64,000 nt of DNA from Neltuma alba (taxonomy: Eukaryota > Streptophyta > Magnoliopsida > Fabales > Fabaceae). Location of the stretch: assembly GCF_004799145.2 (NCBI RefSeq), contig NW_021637551.1:62001-126000 (forward strand), in the 5' to 3' direction. A program made the position numbers and the translations under genes. Below the pieces are notes generated by a model. That model had not been told where the DNA came from. It saw only the letters and a list, made by a program, of their open reading frames with translations, and did not search any database. This document shows positions 1-12,615 of the stretch, piece after piece. Numbering within the stretch: position 1 is the first letter of the stretch; each line of letters opens with the position of its first letter.

Positions 1-1870
1 ATTTTATTTACATTATAGATTTGAACTGTCGCGTATTATTGCCGCCCAGATCAGGGAATGCAGAAGACATTTATTTTGTATTTGAATTAAATTAGTACCT
101 ATAAAAATGATAAACCTTACTTAGCACAGTTAATATATAATAGAAATTAAAGGAAGTTTAAACAAATTAGCGTCTTAATAATCCCGAGTGGGATGCAGCA
201 TGCTCGCGGCGCTAGTGTGGGCATGTTTGACGAGACATGAATGTTGAGGTCAGCCATGGCCCAATAATAAGCATATGCTTCCCAGTCAACAAAAGAATTT
301 TCACGTTGCCAACGAGAGTTAAAATTAATACGATAAAAAAAAAAGAGTTAAAAAATATTTAATAATATTTTGAATATGATTATCTTTAATATGATTATAT
401 CTATGCACAGGATAAAAAAAACAGTTCTCACATTTTTTTTAAGGGGAAAAAACGTGGGATGTGTTAGCGTCACCCAGCATCGTGAATAATTAACGAATGG
501 ATAGCTACCATAAAAAAAAAAGAAAAAAGAATGGATATACATTGCGCAACATGAGGTCACGCGGCCTGCCCAATCCCCGAATGGCAATGACGGGTTTATT
601 AAATGAAGGTGGAATAAGTGGAGAATGAAGCTGAAAAGCATCAGGAACATCATCCACAGTGTATAATACTTGTATATTCTTCCTGTTATTAATATAAAAC
701 TTAATTAAAAAGTTGATATTAGTCATACATACAATACCTATATCACATTTTTATTAATTTTTTTAAATTAATCTTATTGATATTCTCTTCACAATAATTA
801 AGTAGGATAATGAAAAAGAATCAAGAAAGATGCTTATGATGTTTTGAAAAAAAAAACACATAATATTAACTAACTTAAATAATATTTTTAATCTAATAAA
901 GTTAATTAATTAGGCCGTGGAAGACTGTGTGTGCGTGTCTATATAAGCGCTTGACTTTATCTCCCAATCACAACAATTGGTTCAAGGGATTACCATCATC
1001 AGCATCATCGCCAGGCCCCAGGAGTGTGGATTGTGCAGAGAGGAAGAATGGGACATTGTTTCCGCTTCAACTTGAGGTAACAAGTAATTCATCTTGTCTT
1101 GATTTTGTTAAGGTTAAAAAAATACATAACTAACATACATATTTTTCTCGTAGAAGAAAATGCACACAATATTTAAATTCCAACACATCATTATAGATTT
1201 AATGTATAAAAATTTGTAACAAAACATTGTTTATAAATTATATATCATGAAATTCAGTCAATACTCATGCTCACAGAAACGGGAATCTATTGCGCTGCGC
1301 ATCATGAATTTTAGAAGACTGCGGGGCCAGTCTCTCGGTAATTGCAGCTCCAATCCATCACGCTCAATGCCGGTCGACGGAACCTGAAACTCAGGTTAGG
1401 CGCCTAAGCTTCGTGCAAAAGTGAGTGTGACAGATAACTGGGACTTCATGGGAGCTATAAATTTCGATTTCAATGTTGTTGCAGATTTTATATTTAGATT
1501 TCATTTGCTGCTTTCAGTTTTTAATATAAAATTTTTGTTTGATTTTTATTTTGGTTTTAAATATAAGATGCTCAATTTATTTTGTCTTTTATATTTATAT
1601 ATTTCTTTCCAAAGTAGTCTTTTTCTAGCCAACACATTTAATTAGTAAGGATATTTTAAAAAAGACAATACATATTTATTATAAATATCTAACTTAACTT
1701 TTTTTTCTTAAACTTCTCAAACTAATCAACTAGATCTTATAATTAGAATCGGTGGCAGAATAAAATAGCCTATCGTGCTTAGTGACTAGGACTTTCCGAT
1801 TTTTTATTTTTTTTAATTTTTGGTTTAAAACAGATAACCCTTTATTATCTAACTCCCTGGTAACAATCCA
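1..1870. other. AT-rich intergenic DNA, no supported gene
   Basis: No reading frame here resembles a known protein. Bases about 300-900 and 1480-1790 contain AT-rich motifs similar to the interiors of the Stowaway-like elements found later in the window, so part of this stretch is probably decayed MITE sequence. A TATA-like site near 938 is listed separately. Confidence 0.5.
938..947 (+). promoter_or_regulatory. possible TATA box (TCTATATAAG)
   Basis: TCTATATAAG is a good match to the plant TATA consensus. About 130 bases downstream, GAG followed by GTAACA (near 1076) looks like a splice donor. This could be the promoter and a 5' UTR exon for the desulfhydrase-like locus at 1.9 kb, with a long leader intron. 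The link is inference; a single TATA-like string in AT-rich DNA is weak evidence. Confidence 0.3.
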
Positions 1871-2037
1871 CCATGGGAGCATTACGATCATGCTGCTCAT
1901 TTTTTAGGGCAATCCCAACTTGTGCCTCTTTCTGCTATAATTTAGTCATCTCCACGCTGTGCTCTTCCGCAGTCTCTCTTGTTTATATGCCCACGTCCTC
2001 CTTAAATCCGGAAAGTCTTCCTCTTCCTCAAACTCTA

Positions 2038-3423
2038 ATGGCCTCCGATGGCCACGATAATCACGTTCACTGCCACGAAGACCACAATCACACCAACGGC
2101 TCCGCCGTTTCCCACATGCCCAAAAAGCTCAAGCTCTCTTCTCCTTCTTCTTCACCTTTCATCACTGACTCCGAGATTGAATCCGAGTTCTCTCACCACG
2201 ACCCTGCCGTTGCGCGCCTCAACAACGGCGCCTTTGGTTGCTGCCCTGCTTCTGTTATTTCTGCCCAACAAGAATGGCATCTTAAATATCTGCGTCAACC
2301 CGACGATTTCTACTTCAACCACCTCCAGAAGGGGATTCTTCAATCCAGGACCATAATAAAAGAGCTTGTTAATGCCGAGCACCTTGATGAGATTTCCATC
2401 GTCGATAACGCCACCACAGCCGCTGCTATTGTTCTCCGGCACGTCGCTTGGGCTTTTCGCGAAGGCAAATTCCAAGAAGGGGATGTCGCCATTATGCTTC
2501 ATTACGCTTATGGAGCTGTCAAGAAGTCGGTAGAGGCCTACGTCGTACGTTCTGGAGGTGAAGTCATTGAAGTTGACCTACCTTTTCCGGTGAGTTCCGA
2601 TCATGAGATTATAAGCTAATTTCGGAGGGCATTAGAGAGGAAAGGCCAATGGTAAGAGGGTTAGATTAGCCGTGATCGATCACGTCACTTCAATGCCCAG
2701 CGTGGTGATTCCAGTGAAGGAACTGATTAAGATTTGCAGAGAGGAAGATGTTGAACAAGTTTTCGTGGATGCAGCTCATGCTATTGGGTGTACAGATGTT
2801 GACATGAAGGAGATTGGTGCAGACTTCTACGCTAGCAATCTGCACAAGTGGTTCTTTTGTCCTCCTTCTATTGCCTTCTTGTATTGTCGCAGGTCGCCCA
2901 AGTCCTGTGATTTGCACCATCGTATGGTGTCTCATGAGTATGGCAAGGGGTTGGCCATAGAATGTTCGTGGATAGGCACGAGAGATTATCGTCCCCAGTT
3001 GGTTGTTCCTGCAGTTTTGAGGTTTGTGGACAGATTCGAAGCTGGTATTGAAGGGATTAAGAAGAGGAATCATGACACTGTTGTAGAGATGGGTGAGATG
3101 TTGGCCGAAACGTGGGGGACTCATCTGGGGCTCCTCCACATGTGTGTGCCAGCATGATCGTGGTGGCCTTGCCTGCTTCCTTGGGGATTACTTGTGATTC
3201 TGATGCTATCAAGTTAAGGGCTCATTTGAGGGATAATCTTGGGATTGAAGTCCCAATATATTATAGGACTCTAAGAGAGGGGGAGGTTGGATCTGTGACT
3301 GTGACTGGATATGCTCGAATCTCTCACCAAGTCTACAACAAGGTTGATGATTATTACAAGTTCAGGGATGCGATTACTCAACTTGTACGCGATGGCTTTA
3401 CTTGTGCCCTTCTGTCTGATTGA
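2038..3423 (+). pseudogene. L-cysteine desulfhydrase-like PLP enzyme, disrupted
   Basis: The pieces match the plant class V aminotransferase-fold family annotated as L-cysteine desulfhydrase, which makes H2S, pyruvate and ammonia from cysteine. The natural start is probably the ATG at 2038 (MASDGHD), followed by a His-rich stretch. The PLP-lysine region is visible in the middle part (SNLHKWFF, near 2836-2859), as is DAAHAIGCTDVDMKEIGADF before it. Three lesions break the frame: an in-frame TAA at 2617-2619, a frame change near 2640 where a G run looks two bases short, and another near 3128 where a G run looks one base short. After the last shift the frame stays open to the normal C-terminal end. 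The gene is intronless, as I recall for the Arabidopsis homologue, so a retrocopy cannot be inferred from that. It is either a young pseudogene or an intact gene with consensus errors. Confidence 0.85.
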
Positions 3424-4276
3424 AAGGCCTCTCAACTCAAGGTAGATAGATACCCTCTGATTTTGATTTTGTACAAAATATTTCCATTATGAACGCCATA
3501 AGTCCATTTTAAAAGTCTTAATGGATTCATAGCACCTTTCTTCCTCCTAGGTCTGGCTTTCATCCGTGAGCCATATAGGCAATGATCAAATCAACACGCA
3601 TAAACAAACAGTTGGTAAATTCTCCATGCCGCATTTGAAGTATGACTCGACTATAGCAGCAGGGTGCTCTGTTATTTGACAATTATTTTCTAGTTGTTCT
3701 TGTTACGTTAGAATCAAAATTGAGAATGATATTTTATCTATCTGCAGACTACAGTTGATACTTGATAGGTGTGAAAGAAGTGTCTGAAAATGTGAAGAAT
3801 AAAAGCAAGGGATGTGTGATTGCTTGAAAGATTGGCTAGTTATGATGGTTTTGATACCATGGACTGTACATTATGTAGAGGAATTTGGATGCTGGGACCC
3901 CTGTGGAATTATGATTGAAACAATGATTGTGCATCTCTGACTATTGACTAATTCTCGCTTTTAAACCTCTCAGTGCGCCAAGCTTCATGTCTAAGTTCTG
4001 CCGTGGCCATCATTAATTTAGTCTGCATTCCTCAAAGAAGAGAATTTAACCTGGGGAATGTGAACTTTTTTTTATCGCAAGACTCATTCTTTTTATTTTT
4101 TTTGACCGAACTGTTACTCTTTATATCTTTTTTTTTTTTAATACACGTTACTCTTTATATCTTGTAAGTTACTTGTAAGAAAAAAACTGTTTCTAAATAT
4201 AAGTTACTTAAAGGATAATTAATGAATGTTTTTCAATTTTACTCTAATGGACTTAATAAATGCAGAGAAAGAGATA
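3424..4276. other. intergenic, probable 3' flank of the desulfhydrase-like locus
   Basis: This stretch has no recognisable gene. The first few hundred bases are probably the 3' UTR of the disrupted gene. Short open frames near 3973 encode only low-complexity Phe/Leu-rich strings. Confidence 0.5.
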
Positions 4277-4606
4277 CTCCCTCCGTTCCTTATTATAAGA
4301 GACGAATAACTGAATTACGTTGATAAAAAAAACAGTTAAAATTAGTTAAGAACAATCAATGTGTAAAAAGTATAATTTCTTTTCCAAAAATACCCTCATT
4401 AATAAAGAGAGAGAACATGAGAGAGAATAATAGTAAATTATTAAAAGAAAGAGAAGTGGGAAGGAGAGAGAGTGTGAGTTAGAGACAATAAATATGGGTA
4501 AAATAGGAAATCAACACAAAAAAGTAGAGACAACTTTTAAGTGTCTCTTATATATAGGAACATGCCATAAGCATCAAATGTCTCTTATAATAAGGAACGG
4601 AGGGAG
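4277..4606. mobile_element. Stowaway-type MITE, 330 bp, TA target duplication
   Basis: The element starts CTCCCTCCGTTCCTTAT and ends with its near-perfect inverse, ending GGAACGGAGGGAG. It is flanked on both sides by TA (4275-4276 and 4607-4608). The CTCCCTCC terminus and TA duplication are the hallmarks of Stowaway MITEs, which are mobilised by Tc1/mariner transposases. It encodes nothing. Confidence 0.92.
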
Positions 4607-5590
4607 TAATAAATAGTTGAGAAGAAATATAAAACATATTTTTAATATCTTTTTTTCAATAAAAGTAAATGTAGAAAAAAAATCATCAATTTAATATACC
4701 CGATGACCTGTATTTAGGACACAAGAACTTATAAGTAAGAACAGAAGGCTGTAATTACTCAATGTGGGATGTTTTCTCCTTTTCGCTTCAGACAAACCAA
4801 AATCGGGAAGCTGAGTAGCTGACTGAAAGAAACAAAGCACGCAATGTGTGAGTCGCGTTTTGTATTCGAAGCCCATCGTGAATTTTTGAAAATTAAAGGA
4901 AAAAACGTCAAACAGAAAATAGGGATTATAAAATTATAATTGGCAAAATTCTATCAATACAAGTTATAAAGGAAGACGAAATGGTGGCTTTGGCCGTCTT
5001 AATTCTTAGGGCTCGGAACTATTGACTTGACCCCAAGATTTGATGGAATAATTAGAACCTATTATCGTACGCTCTAGTAATGTAACCTGATTGTAGGAAT
5101 ACCCAAGATTCGGGGCAGTTAAAATTTACATCAAAATAAATCTATTTATTAATCTGGTTCTCATTACAATAATCTTTTAAGTGATAATAAAAGCCGTGGC
5201 AACCAAAGTTAAAAAGATAGTTAGATAACAGTTGGTTAGTAAGACGTAAAATAGGAGGTTTTGATTTTACGTGATTTTTATTTTTTGCCAGCTTTAATTT
5301 TACGTGATTGCTATCTATTCCATTACATTACCTGTATTCCTTATACTCAAAAGATTCTTCTTTCAATTTGTCTAATCGTATTTTCATCTAAAATACCTCT
5401 TTTTAAAATTTATTAGACACATACTGGGGGAAAAAAGTAATTTAAAAGGAAACCGTATGTATTATGGAGTATAACACCGACGAAGGAAGAAGTATGTGGT
5501 TTTGTTTTCAGGAACGGACGGAGGCGTACTTCAACGGGAGCAGCACTTGAATTATCCACCCTCACCGACTCCATTGTTTCCATCTGCGCC
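4607..5590. other. AT-rich intergenic DNA upstream of the MUSTANG gene
   Basis: No supported gene was seen. The last part should include the promoter of the MUSTANG gene, but I see no clear TATA box. Confidence 0.45.
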
Positions 5591-5599
5591 TGTCTCTCG

Positions 5600-6705
5600 A
5601 ATCTCATCTCTAAATGTGGCGCTACTCAATCAACGTCTTCATTCGATGTCTCTCACATAGCTTGCGGGTTGAAAATATCGCTCGTTTCTGATACACAATC
5701 GTCAATCAGGTGAACATCGCCCGCCTTCGATTAATTTGATCGCATTTGCGTCTATTTTAGGGTTTTCTCATCGCTTCCTATCCCACTCGCTTTTGCCGGT
5801 CACGCCCCTTTCTTTTTAATGGGGCGAAATTGGGGAACTTCATCAAAACTTTTTCTTGCGGGTGCTTGATTTTGATTGCATGAATGGTATGTCTTGTTCT
5901 CAGTTTTTATGTCTCGGTGACGGGTTTCCTGCTTTTTGTTCTTTATCTGATTCGGAATCAGCCGCTTTATGGCATTGAATACCATAAGCTATCTCAGTCT
6001 TCTGTTCTATCTGCAATATCTATTCCGGTTAAGGCGGACGGGAGGGGCATATGATGAACTAGATGAAACTTGATATAAACTACTTTTTCTCTATCATTTC
6101 TAAGAAAGTCGAGTGTTGGAGCCAATCTCTATCTTCGTTTTGTTGTTGAATATTTTTCGCCAGTGGGACTGCTTCAATAAAAAAAAAAAAGCTCTTATCA
6201 AGTTTTTTTTCCCGTGCAAGTAGCCAATCTATTGTTCTGAGGTATGGTTTATATTGAAAATTGTAACTAGTCGCAGACTTGTTATCTGCAATTCTTGTCG
6301 ATAAACTCTTTATCAATCATAAAAGGATCTTTCAAATGGACATGGGAGATTTCCCCCCTCGTACACACACCACTACATGTTGGCAGAGATACCGAGTGCA
6401 TTTGGGCTGTGAAATTTCCATGGAAGAAGGTGACACTTGAACGCGGATGAATGAAAATGCGATATCATTTTCTTTCTTTCTTAAACCAATACTTGAAGTC
6501 TTGAACCAATCTGGAAGCCTCAAACAAGGGAAAATATCTCATTTAAAAGGGTGCTATCATTTCCTTGATGTCGCAATTAGTTACATTTGGTGTACTTCTT
6601 TTTTCTGAATCTTCTCTGCATTTTACCACCGTCATTGTAATTTATTCTTGTAATATTATTTTCAATTGATATGTCAATTCCAGCTATTATCTTGTGCTGT
6701 CGCAG
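5600..6705 (+). other. 5' UTR exon and leader intron of the MUSTANG gene
   Basis: A non-coding leader exon probably ends at CAATCAG just before GTGAAC at about 5710. The leader intron then runs to the acceptor TGTCGCAG, which ends at 6705. The coding ATG follows three bases later at 6709. The transcription start is not determined. Leader introns of this kind are common in plant genes. Confidence 0.6.
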
Positions 6706-6708
6706 GTC

Positions 6709-9060
6709 ATGGCTGAAAAGAAGATAATTGCAATATGTCAGTCTGGAGGTGAATTTGAGACTGAGAAAGATGGTTCTTTGTCATATAGAGGTGGTGACGC
6801 TCATGCTATTGACGTTGATGATCAAACGAAATTTAGTGAGTTTAAGGAAGAAGTAGCGGAAATGTTTAATTTTAGTGCCAATAGCATGTCTATCAAATAT
6901 TTTCTTCCAGGGAACAATAAGACTCTCATTACAATCTCTAACGACAAGGATCTAAACCGGATGGTTAAATTTCATGGAGAATCAAGTTCTGTTGAGATTT
7001 ATATCTTCATTGAGGATGCAATTTCCCCTGACATATCAAACATGCCTGCCAGTAGGTAGTTTTCTTTATTTCTAAGCCGTTATCTGATTACTAGTTGAGG
7101 AACTTTCTAATTTTAAATTTTTAAATCATGGGCATGTAGGTCGAGCAGAACAACCTTGTCGGAAACAGTGGTTCCGATTGATGCCCCTCTTGATGCTGTG
7201 GGTGGTGTCATGGATGACACTACTCAGACGGTGATTCCACATGATGGAGCTCTTGAAGTTGTTGATGATGCCAATCAAGTGGCCCAGAATTTGGCAAATG
7301 TTATCTCAAATGATGATAAGCACGCCAAAGGAGCACAGCAATGGCAGAATGCTATCACGGGTGTAGGTCAAAGGTTCAGTAGTGTTCATGAATTCCGTGA
7401 ATCATTACGTAAATATGCTATTGCCCATCAATTTGCTTTTAGGTATAAGAAAAATGATAGTCATCGGGTGACTGTTAGATGCAAAGCAGAAGGTTGTCCT
7501 TGGAGAATTCATGCATCAAGGTTGTCAACTACTCAATTGATATGCATCAAGAAAATGAATCCAGCTCATATTTGTGAAGGTGCTGTTGCAACAACGGGGC
7601 ATCAAGCGACCAGAAGTTGGGTGGCCAGTATTATAAAGGAGAAGTTAAAAGTTTGTCCAAATTATAAGCCGAAGGATATTGTCAGTGATATCAAACAGGA
7701 ATATGGAATACAACTTAACTACTTTCAGGCATGGCGTGGAAAAGAGATTGCAAAGGAGCAGCTCCAGGGTTCCTATAAAGAGGCATATAGTCTGTTACCT
7801 TTTTTCTGCGAGAAGATAATGGAGGCCAATCCTGGAAGTTTGGCTATTTGCACCACAAAAGAAGACTCAAGCTTCCATCGTCTGTTTGTATCATTTCATG
7901 CTTCATTGTATGGCTTCCAACAAGGTTGCCGGCCACTGATCTTCCTTGACAGCATTTCTTTAAAGTCAAAATACCAAGGAACATTATTGGTTGGAACTGC
8001 TGCAGATGCAGATGATGATGTATTTCCTCTTGCTTTTGCTATTGTTGATGCAGAATCTGATGATAACTGGCATTGGTTCTTGGTTCAACTCAAATCCGTG
8101 CTATCAACATCCTGTCCCATAACATTTGTGGCAGATAGAGAGAAAGGGTTGAAAAATTCAATTGCTGAGGTTTTTTCTGGTTCATTTCATGGCTATTGCC
8201 TACGGTATTTGACTGAGCAACTCTTTAGAGATTTGAAAGGGCAATTTTCTCATGAGGTCAAGAGACTCATGATAGAGGATTTGTACACTGCTGCTTGTGC
8301 ATCCAAACCAGAGGGCTTCCAAAGCTGTATTGAGAGCATCAAAAGTATTTCAATAGAAGCTTATAATTGGATTATACAGAGTGAACCTCAACATTGGGCG
8401 AATTCATATTTTCAGGGTGCCAGGTATAATCACATGACATCAAACTTTGGGGAGCTGTTTTATAGCTGGGCATCAAATGCAGATGATTTGCCAATAACAC
8501 ATATGGTTGAAGTGATAAGGGGTAAGATTATGGAGTTGTTTGTTACAAGAGGGGCAGCCTCTGACCAGTGGTTGACTAGGTTAACTCCTTCCAAGGAGGA
8601 AAAGCTCGAAAATGAAAGTAGGCAAGCTCATTCACTTCAAGTTCTGTTGTCAGCTGGTAGCACATGCGAGGTTCGTGGTGGCTCTGTTGAGGTGGTTGAT
8701 ATTGATCGGTGGGACTGTAGTTGCAAAGGCTGGCAGCTAACTGGTATTCCATGCTGCCATGCTGTTGCTGTCATCATTGGCGTTGGCCGGAGTGTTTATG
8801 ATTATTGCTCCAGATACTTCACGACTGAAAGCTACAGATTGACTTATTCAGAGTCTTTACATCCTCTTCCGAGCGTGGATTTTCCGGCCCTAAGTGGTTC
8901 TGAACTTATGGTAACTGTAACACCTCCTCCCACCCGACGACCACCTGGTCGACCTACAAAAAAGCGATATGGATCACAAGGCATAGTCAAGCGTCAGCTC
9001 CAGTGCAGCCGATGCAGGGGACTTGGGCACAACAAGTCCACTTGTAAGGAGCCATTGTAG
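6709..9060 (+). CDS. MUSTANG-type domesticated Mutator transposase (PB1-MuDR-MULE-SWIM), 755 aa
   Basis: Two coding exons, 6709-7055 and 7140-9060, join in frame across AG|GTAGTT and TGTAG|G to give 755 residues. Residues about 5-105 form a PB1 domain, which marks the MUG-B group of MUSTANG genes. A MuDR DNA-binding region follows at about 184-270, then a MULE transposase domain (about 385-480, with FLDS and VADREKG carrying candidate catalytic Asp residues). A SWIM zinc finger follows at about 639-665 (CSCKGW...CCH), and a CCHC zinc knuckle lies at about 737-750 (CSRCRGLGHNKSTC). No terminal inverted repeats or target duplication flank the gene, the frame is fully intact, and it has a leader intron; all of this fits a host gene rather than a transposon. 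Arabidopsis MUG genes affect growth and flowering; the role here is inferred. The start at 6709 was chosen because the PB1 domain begins there and the upstream ATG lies before the splice acceptor. Confidence 0.95.
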
Positions 9061-9840
9061 AGTACTAGACAGAGTGAGTGACTGCAGTGATACACCCTGA
9101 TGATGTATGATTGGTTTTGTGTTTGCTAAAGCAGTAAATATTCCTTTCTCCATTGGTATTTTCTCTTCAGGGTATACAGAACAATTTAGCTTACTTTGAG
9201 CTTGATTTCGTTTTTGAGTCTTCAGGGGCTGACTTTTTTCTTGCCGAGCAATATTTGGATAACCCTCAACTAATGTATTCTAGTTTTGGTTTTATTGACA
9301 GAATTCCAGTGGGGAATGGGGGAACTGGCATCTGTACAAAACACCGAGCGGCTTTATCATCGATTGGACTGGAAAGAAAACCTCCATAGGCCTACGGTTT
9401 TCCTTTTTCTTTTTTCCTTTTTTTGGTGATAATAAAATATGGGTTAAGTTATAAATTCGAATCCATAAATTGTAATTATGTTATGGTGGCTTCGCGGGAA
9501 TCATTATTCATCTGCTGCAGGTGCTAGTTTAAATTGATGTATTTTCGTGCAGTTCATTATAGTAAAAATCCTTACCAAGTCAGATCCCCTTTAGCATGGT
9601 TGAAATCTGCGGGGGATATTTGGTAATTTCTAAAAGCATTTAAAAAGGTATTTTTATACAAGTTAAAACAATTTTTTTTTTTTACATATTTACATTATAG
9701 AGCGTAAAATTACTTCGGCAATTCAAGCACCCTCTTTGTTGGTGAATGGCGAGGGAATCGAGATGAAAACTGAGGCAGAATCTGCTTACAATTTTCCATA
9801 TGACCTTGTCATATGGGTAATTTTAGGGTTCAACTAAAGC
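9061..9840. other. MUSTANG 3' UTR and intergenic DNA
   Basis: The first 370 bases are probably the MUSTANG 3' UTR, with an AATAAAAT polyadenylation-like signal near 9430. A 78-codon open frame at 9153-9389 has no recognisable domain and probably lies in the UTR. The rest shows no gene. Confidence 0.5.
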
Positions 9841-9992
9841 AAAAGGTGTTTAGTAAAAAAATTTAGATAAAAATCAAACTATAATTTTAAAAGTGATTTT
9901 ATAATATACAAAATAAATATGTATAGGAATTTATCTTGATTTATTAAAAAATACTTTTAAAAAGTCTTTTTAGACACATCCAAGCACTTTTT
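9841..9992. mobile_element. small MITE with GTGTTT/AAGCAC termini
   Basis: The termini, AAAAGGTGTTTAG at the left and CCAAGCACTTTTT at the right, are imperfect inverted repeats. The internal text (ATAATATACAAAATAAATAT, then TTTATCTTGATTTA) recurs in similar form at 23666-23805 and, more decayed, near 24800. The repeat in two places with matching ends supports a MITE family. I could not assign a superfamily because no clear target duplication is seen. Confidence 0.6.
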
Positions 9993-10581
9993 ACAAAAAG
10001 CGCAAGTGGGGGATATTTCAAGCTACAATTCATAAAGAGCAATTCAAGTTTTTCTTGTGCTTTTTATATGAAATTCGGTTTTTCGGTTTTTCCACGTTTT
10101 TAAAGCTTGGTAGTCCTAATAATTGCGGATATGGGCGCATTTTATAATTCTATTTCGGTTCTAAGCAGTTTTGATTTCACATGTTAGAAGTAACCACAAA
10201 TTAAATATACGGTGTTTTCGATCATCTTCCTCTTCTTTTTGTCCCGACCGGATTCGGTCATCTTCAAACTAGGTGGTCGATCACAAAGAATATAAATTTA
10301 ACATAAAATTTAAACTTTGCCACCTAATCTTAAATATGCTTTCTTGCATTTTAATTAATACAAAAGATAATTTAAATATCCTTATTTAAACTAGTTATCC
10401 AAGAACAAATAAGTTTAATCATCTATAAACTCATATTCTATTTACGAGGCTCATCAAAATATACTAATATACATGAGAAATATTTATAGTTTTGTTTAAA
10501 TCACTTGGATCTGATTTATAAGACTTAAACAAGTTAAATTTTGTTAAACCATTTTTTGTATTTTACATCCAAAATAAATGT
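9993..10581. other. AT-rich intergenic DNA
   Basis: Nothing recognisable was seen on either strand. Confidence 0.5.
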
Positions 10582-10590
10582 TATATTCTG
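10582..10590 (+). repeat. left 9-bp target site duplication TATATTCTG
   Basis: This is identical to 12616-12624 and lies exactly outside the inverted arms of the Mutator-like element. Confidence 0.9.
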
Positions 10591-12615
10591 GTTTTTTTTT
10601 ACTAAGATACGATGAACAGTAAATTTTTTTACTTAAATACGATAAAATCAAAACTATTCACCAAGATACTACACTTGAAATCGTTCAGACCGTGAACGAT
10701 TTTAAATTTGTACAGAACTCATTCTTGGTCTGAACAACTTTATCCACAGTCCATATTTGTCTTACGTTCCATGTGAAATTTCTTCCTTCCATGCCTTTTC
10801 AATTTTCATTTGACTAGACCATACTTTTGTTTTTTTCCTGCCACACGCAAAGTCATTCAAGGAGTAGTCTTTCATTGTTTGAAGCTCAACTCACGCGTAA
10901 GGATTCCTTCCCTACATATTCCCATTAGTATAGGACTCAGGGAGTGGTCATTTATTGTCTTCAGCTTTGTTTTGGCATGTGAGTACATAGTGTAATTTTA
11001 GTCTATATAATGGCATTCGACATTCCCACTCTATCTGCCTTCTCATCACTTCTCAAATTGTTCTTAAACTTGGCCGATTCCTTCTATTTTTCTTTCTCCT
11101 TCCATACTTTTCGTGCAAAGTAGGTGGTGTGTACAGTCTTGTAATTGTATACATTTTATCTCAACTTGAAGCTTGATTTTTCTTCTGAATAAGGTACATT
11201 CTCTTGATTAAATTTTTTTAAAAAATTTTGGTATGTATTTTGCTAAATGATGGATAAAAATTTTATTTTTAGTCATTTTTACATGTTGAGTTTGTTTTAA
11301 TTAAAAAATGTAGACATATAATTAATTGTCATATAAAATAAATTGTAGTTTACTTTTTTATAATCTGATTAAATATATAACTATTTTTTTAGTAGATAGT
11401 GTTTGAGTAAATATGTAGTCAGATTAAATATGTATCTGGTTAGATAATATTTGGTTGTGAGCTTAGTCTAGTCTTATATTTGGTGAAAACTAGCACTAAA
11501 TGGTGTCCAAATTTCTCTGATAAAAAGAGTACTGATGGTGGGATTAATAATAACAAAAGAGAGGAGTTTTTTTATTTAATTTTTGGGGAAAAATTAGAGA
11601 GGATGACTTAAGAAAAGCAAATTTATTAAAGATAATCATAAAAATTATAATTATTTAGCGAGACCAGATAATAAAATATAAATTTAAAAAAAATTACTCA
11701 ACAGCAATGGCTAATTGTTTTGTCATATTAAGTAATTATAATTTTTAAATAACTAGTGTGAAATAGTTATTAACATTTATTTTTGTTTTCAATCATAAGG
11801 ATGCTTTTTTGAGTTACTTAAACGGTACCTAATATAAAATTACACAAGTGCATTTATTATAAGCTTATCATTATTCAATGTAAATTTACTTTTATGTGCT
11901 AGTCAAAAAATAATTATATTCCTTTTAGTCTCTAATTTCTAAAATGTATACAATTGCAAGACCGCACATACCACCTACTTTACACGAAAAGTGTGGAAGG
12001 AGAGAGAAGAATGGAAGGAATTGGCTAAGTTTAAGAACAATTTGAGAAGTGATGAGAAGGCAAATGGAGTGGGAATATCGAATGTCATTATATAGACCAA
12101 AATTACACTATGCATTCACATGTCAAAACAAAGCTGAAGACAATGAATGACCACTCCCTGAGTCCTATAGACCTATACTGATATATGTAGGAAAGGAATC
12201 CTTACACGTGAGTTGAGCTTCAAACAATGAAAGAGTACTCCCTAAGTGACCCTGCGTGTGGCAAGAAAAAGCAAAAGTATGGTCTGGTCAAATGAAAATT
12301 GAAAAGACATGGAAGGAAGCAATTTCATGTGGAGCATAAGACAAATATGGATTGTTGGTCCCACTGAAGTTGTTCAAACCAAGAACAATTTTCATTTTGT
12401 GATGTGGGTCCCACTGAAGTTGTTCAAACAAAAAACAACTTTCATTTTCTAATGCAGGTCCTATTGAAGTTGTTCAGACTAAGAACGAGTTCTATACAAA
12501 TTTAAAATCACTCACGATCTGAACGATTTTAGGTGTAGTATCTTGATAAATAGTTTTGATCTTATCATATCTGAATAAATTTTTTTACTGTTGATCGTAT
12601 ATAAGTAAACAAGCC
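10591..12615. mobile_element. non-autonomous Mutator-like element with ~600-bp inverted arms, 9-bp TSD
   Basis: The left arm (10591 to about 11170) and right arm (about 11940 to 12615) are long inverted repeats of each other with scattered substitutions and indels, around a spacer of about 770 bp. The element is flanked by the direct repeat TATATTCTG at 10582-10590 and 12616-12624. Arms of several hundred bases with a 9-bp target duplication are typical of Mutator-like elements. There is no transposase frame; the spacer is AT-rich and non-coding. Each arm carries TATATAATGG-like or complementary text, consistent with TIR promoter activity, but that is inference. Confidence 0.92.
12355..12490 (+). 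repeat. ~58-bp tandem repeat, about 2.3 copies, in the right MULE arm
   Basis: The unit begins GGTCCCACTGAAGTTGTTCA and recurs at about 12357, 12407 and, diverged, 12457, separated by AAGAACAATTTTCATTTT-like text. The left arm has only one equivalent segment, so the array expanded in one arm. Confidence 0.75.

Noticed and set aside
927..1133. 68-codon plus-strand open frame after the TATA-like site
   Set aside because: It has no domain or conserved composition and ends quickly; it is better explained as a leader exon or chance frame.
2152..2502. 116-codon minus-strand frame
   Set aside because: It lies opposite the conserved desulfhydrase-like coding region and has no domain; it is a shadow frame.
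2600..2650. Programmed frameshifting as an explanation for the desulfhydrase lesions
   Set aside because: There is no slippery heptamer with a downstream structure, one lesion is a plain stop codon, and the family is normally one frame.
2690..3139. 149-codon minus-strand frame
   Set aside because: It is a shadow of the second part of the desulfhydrase-like gene.
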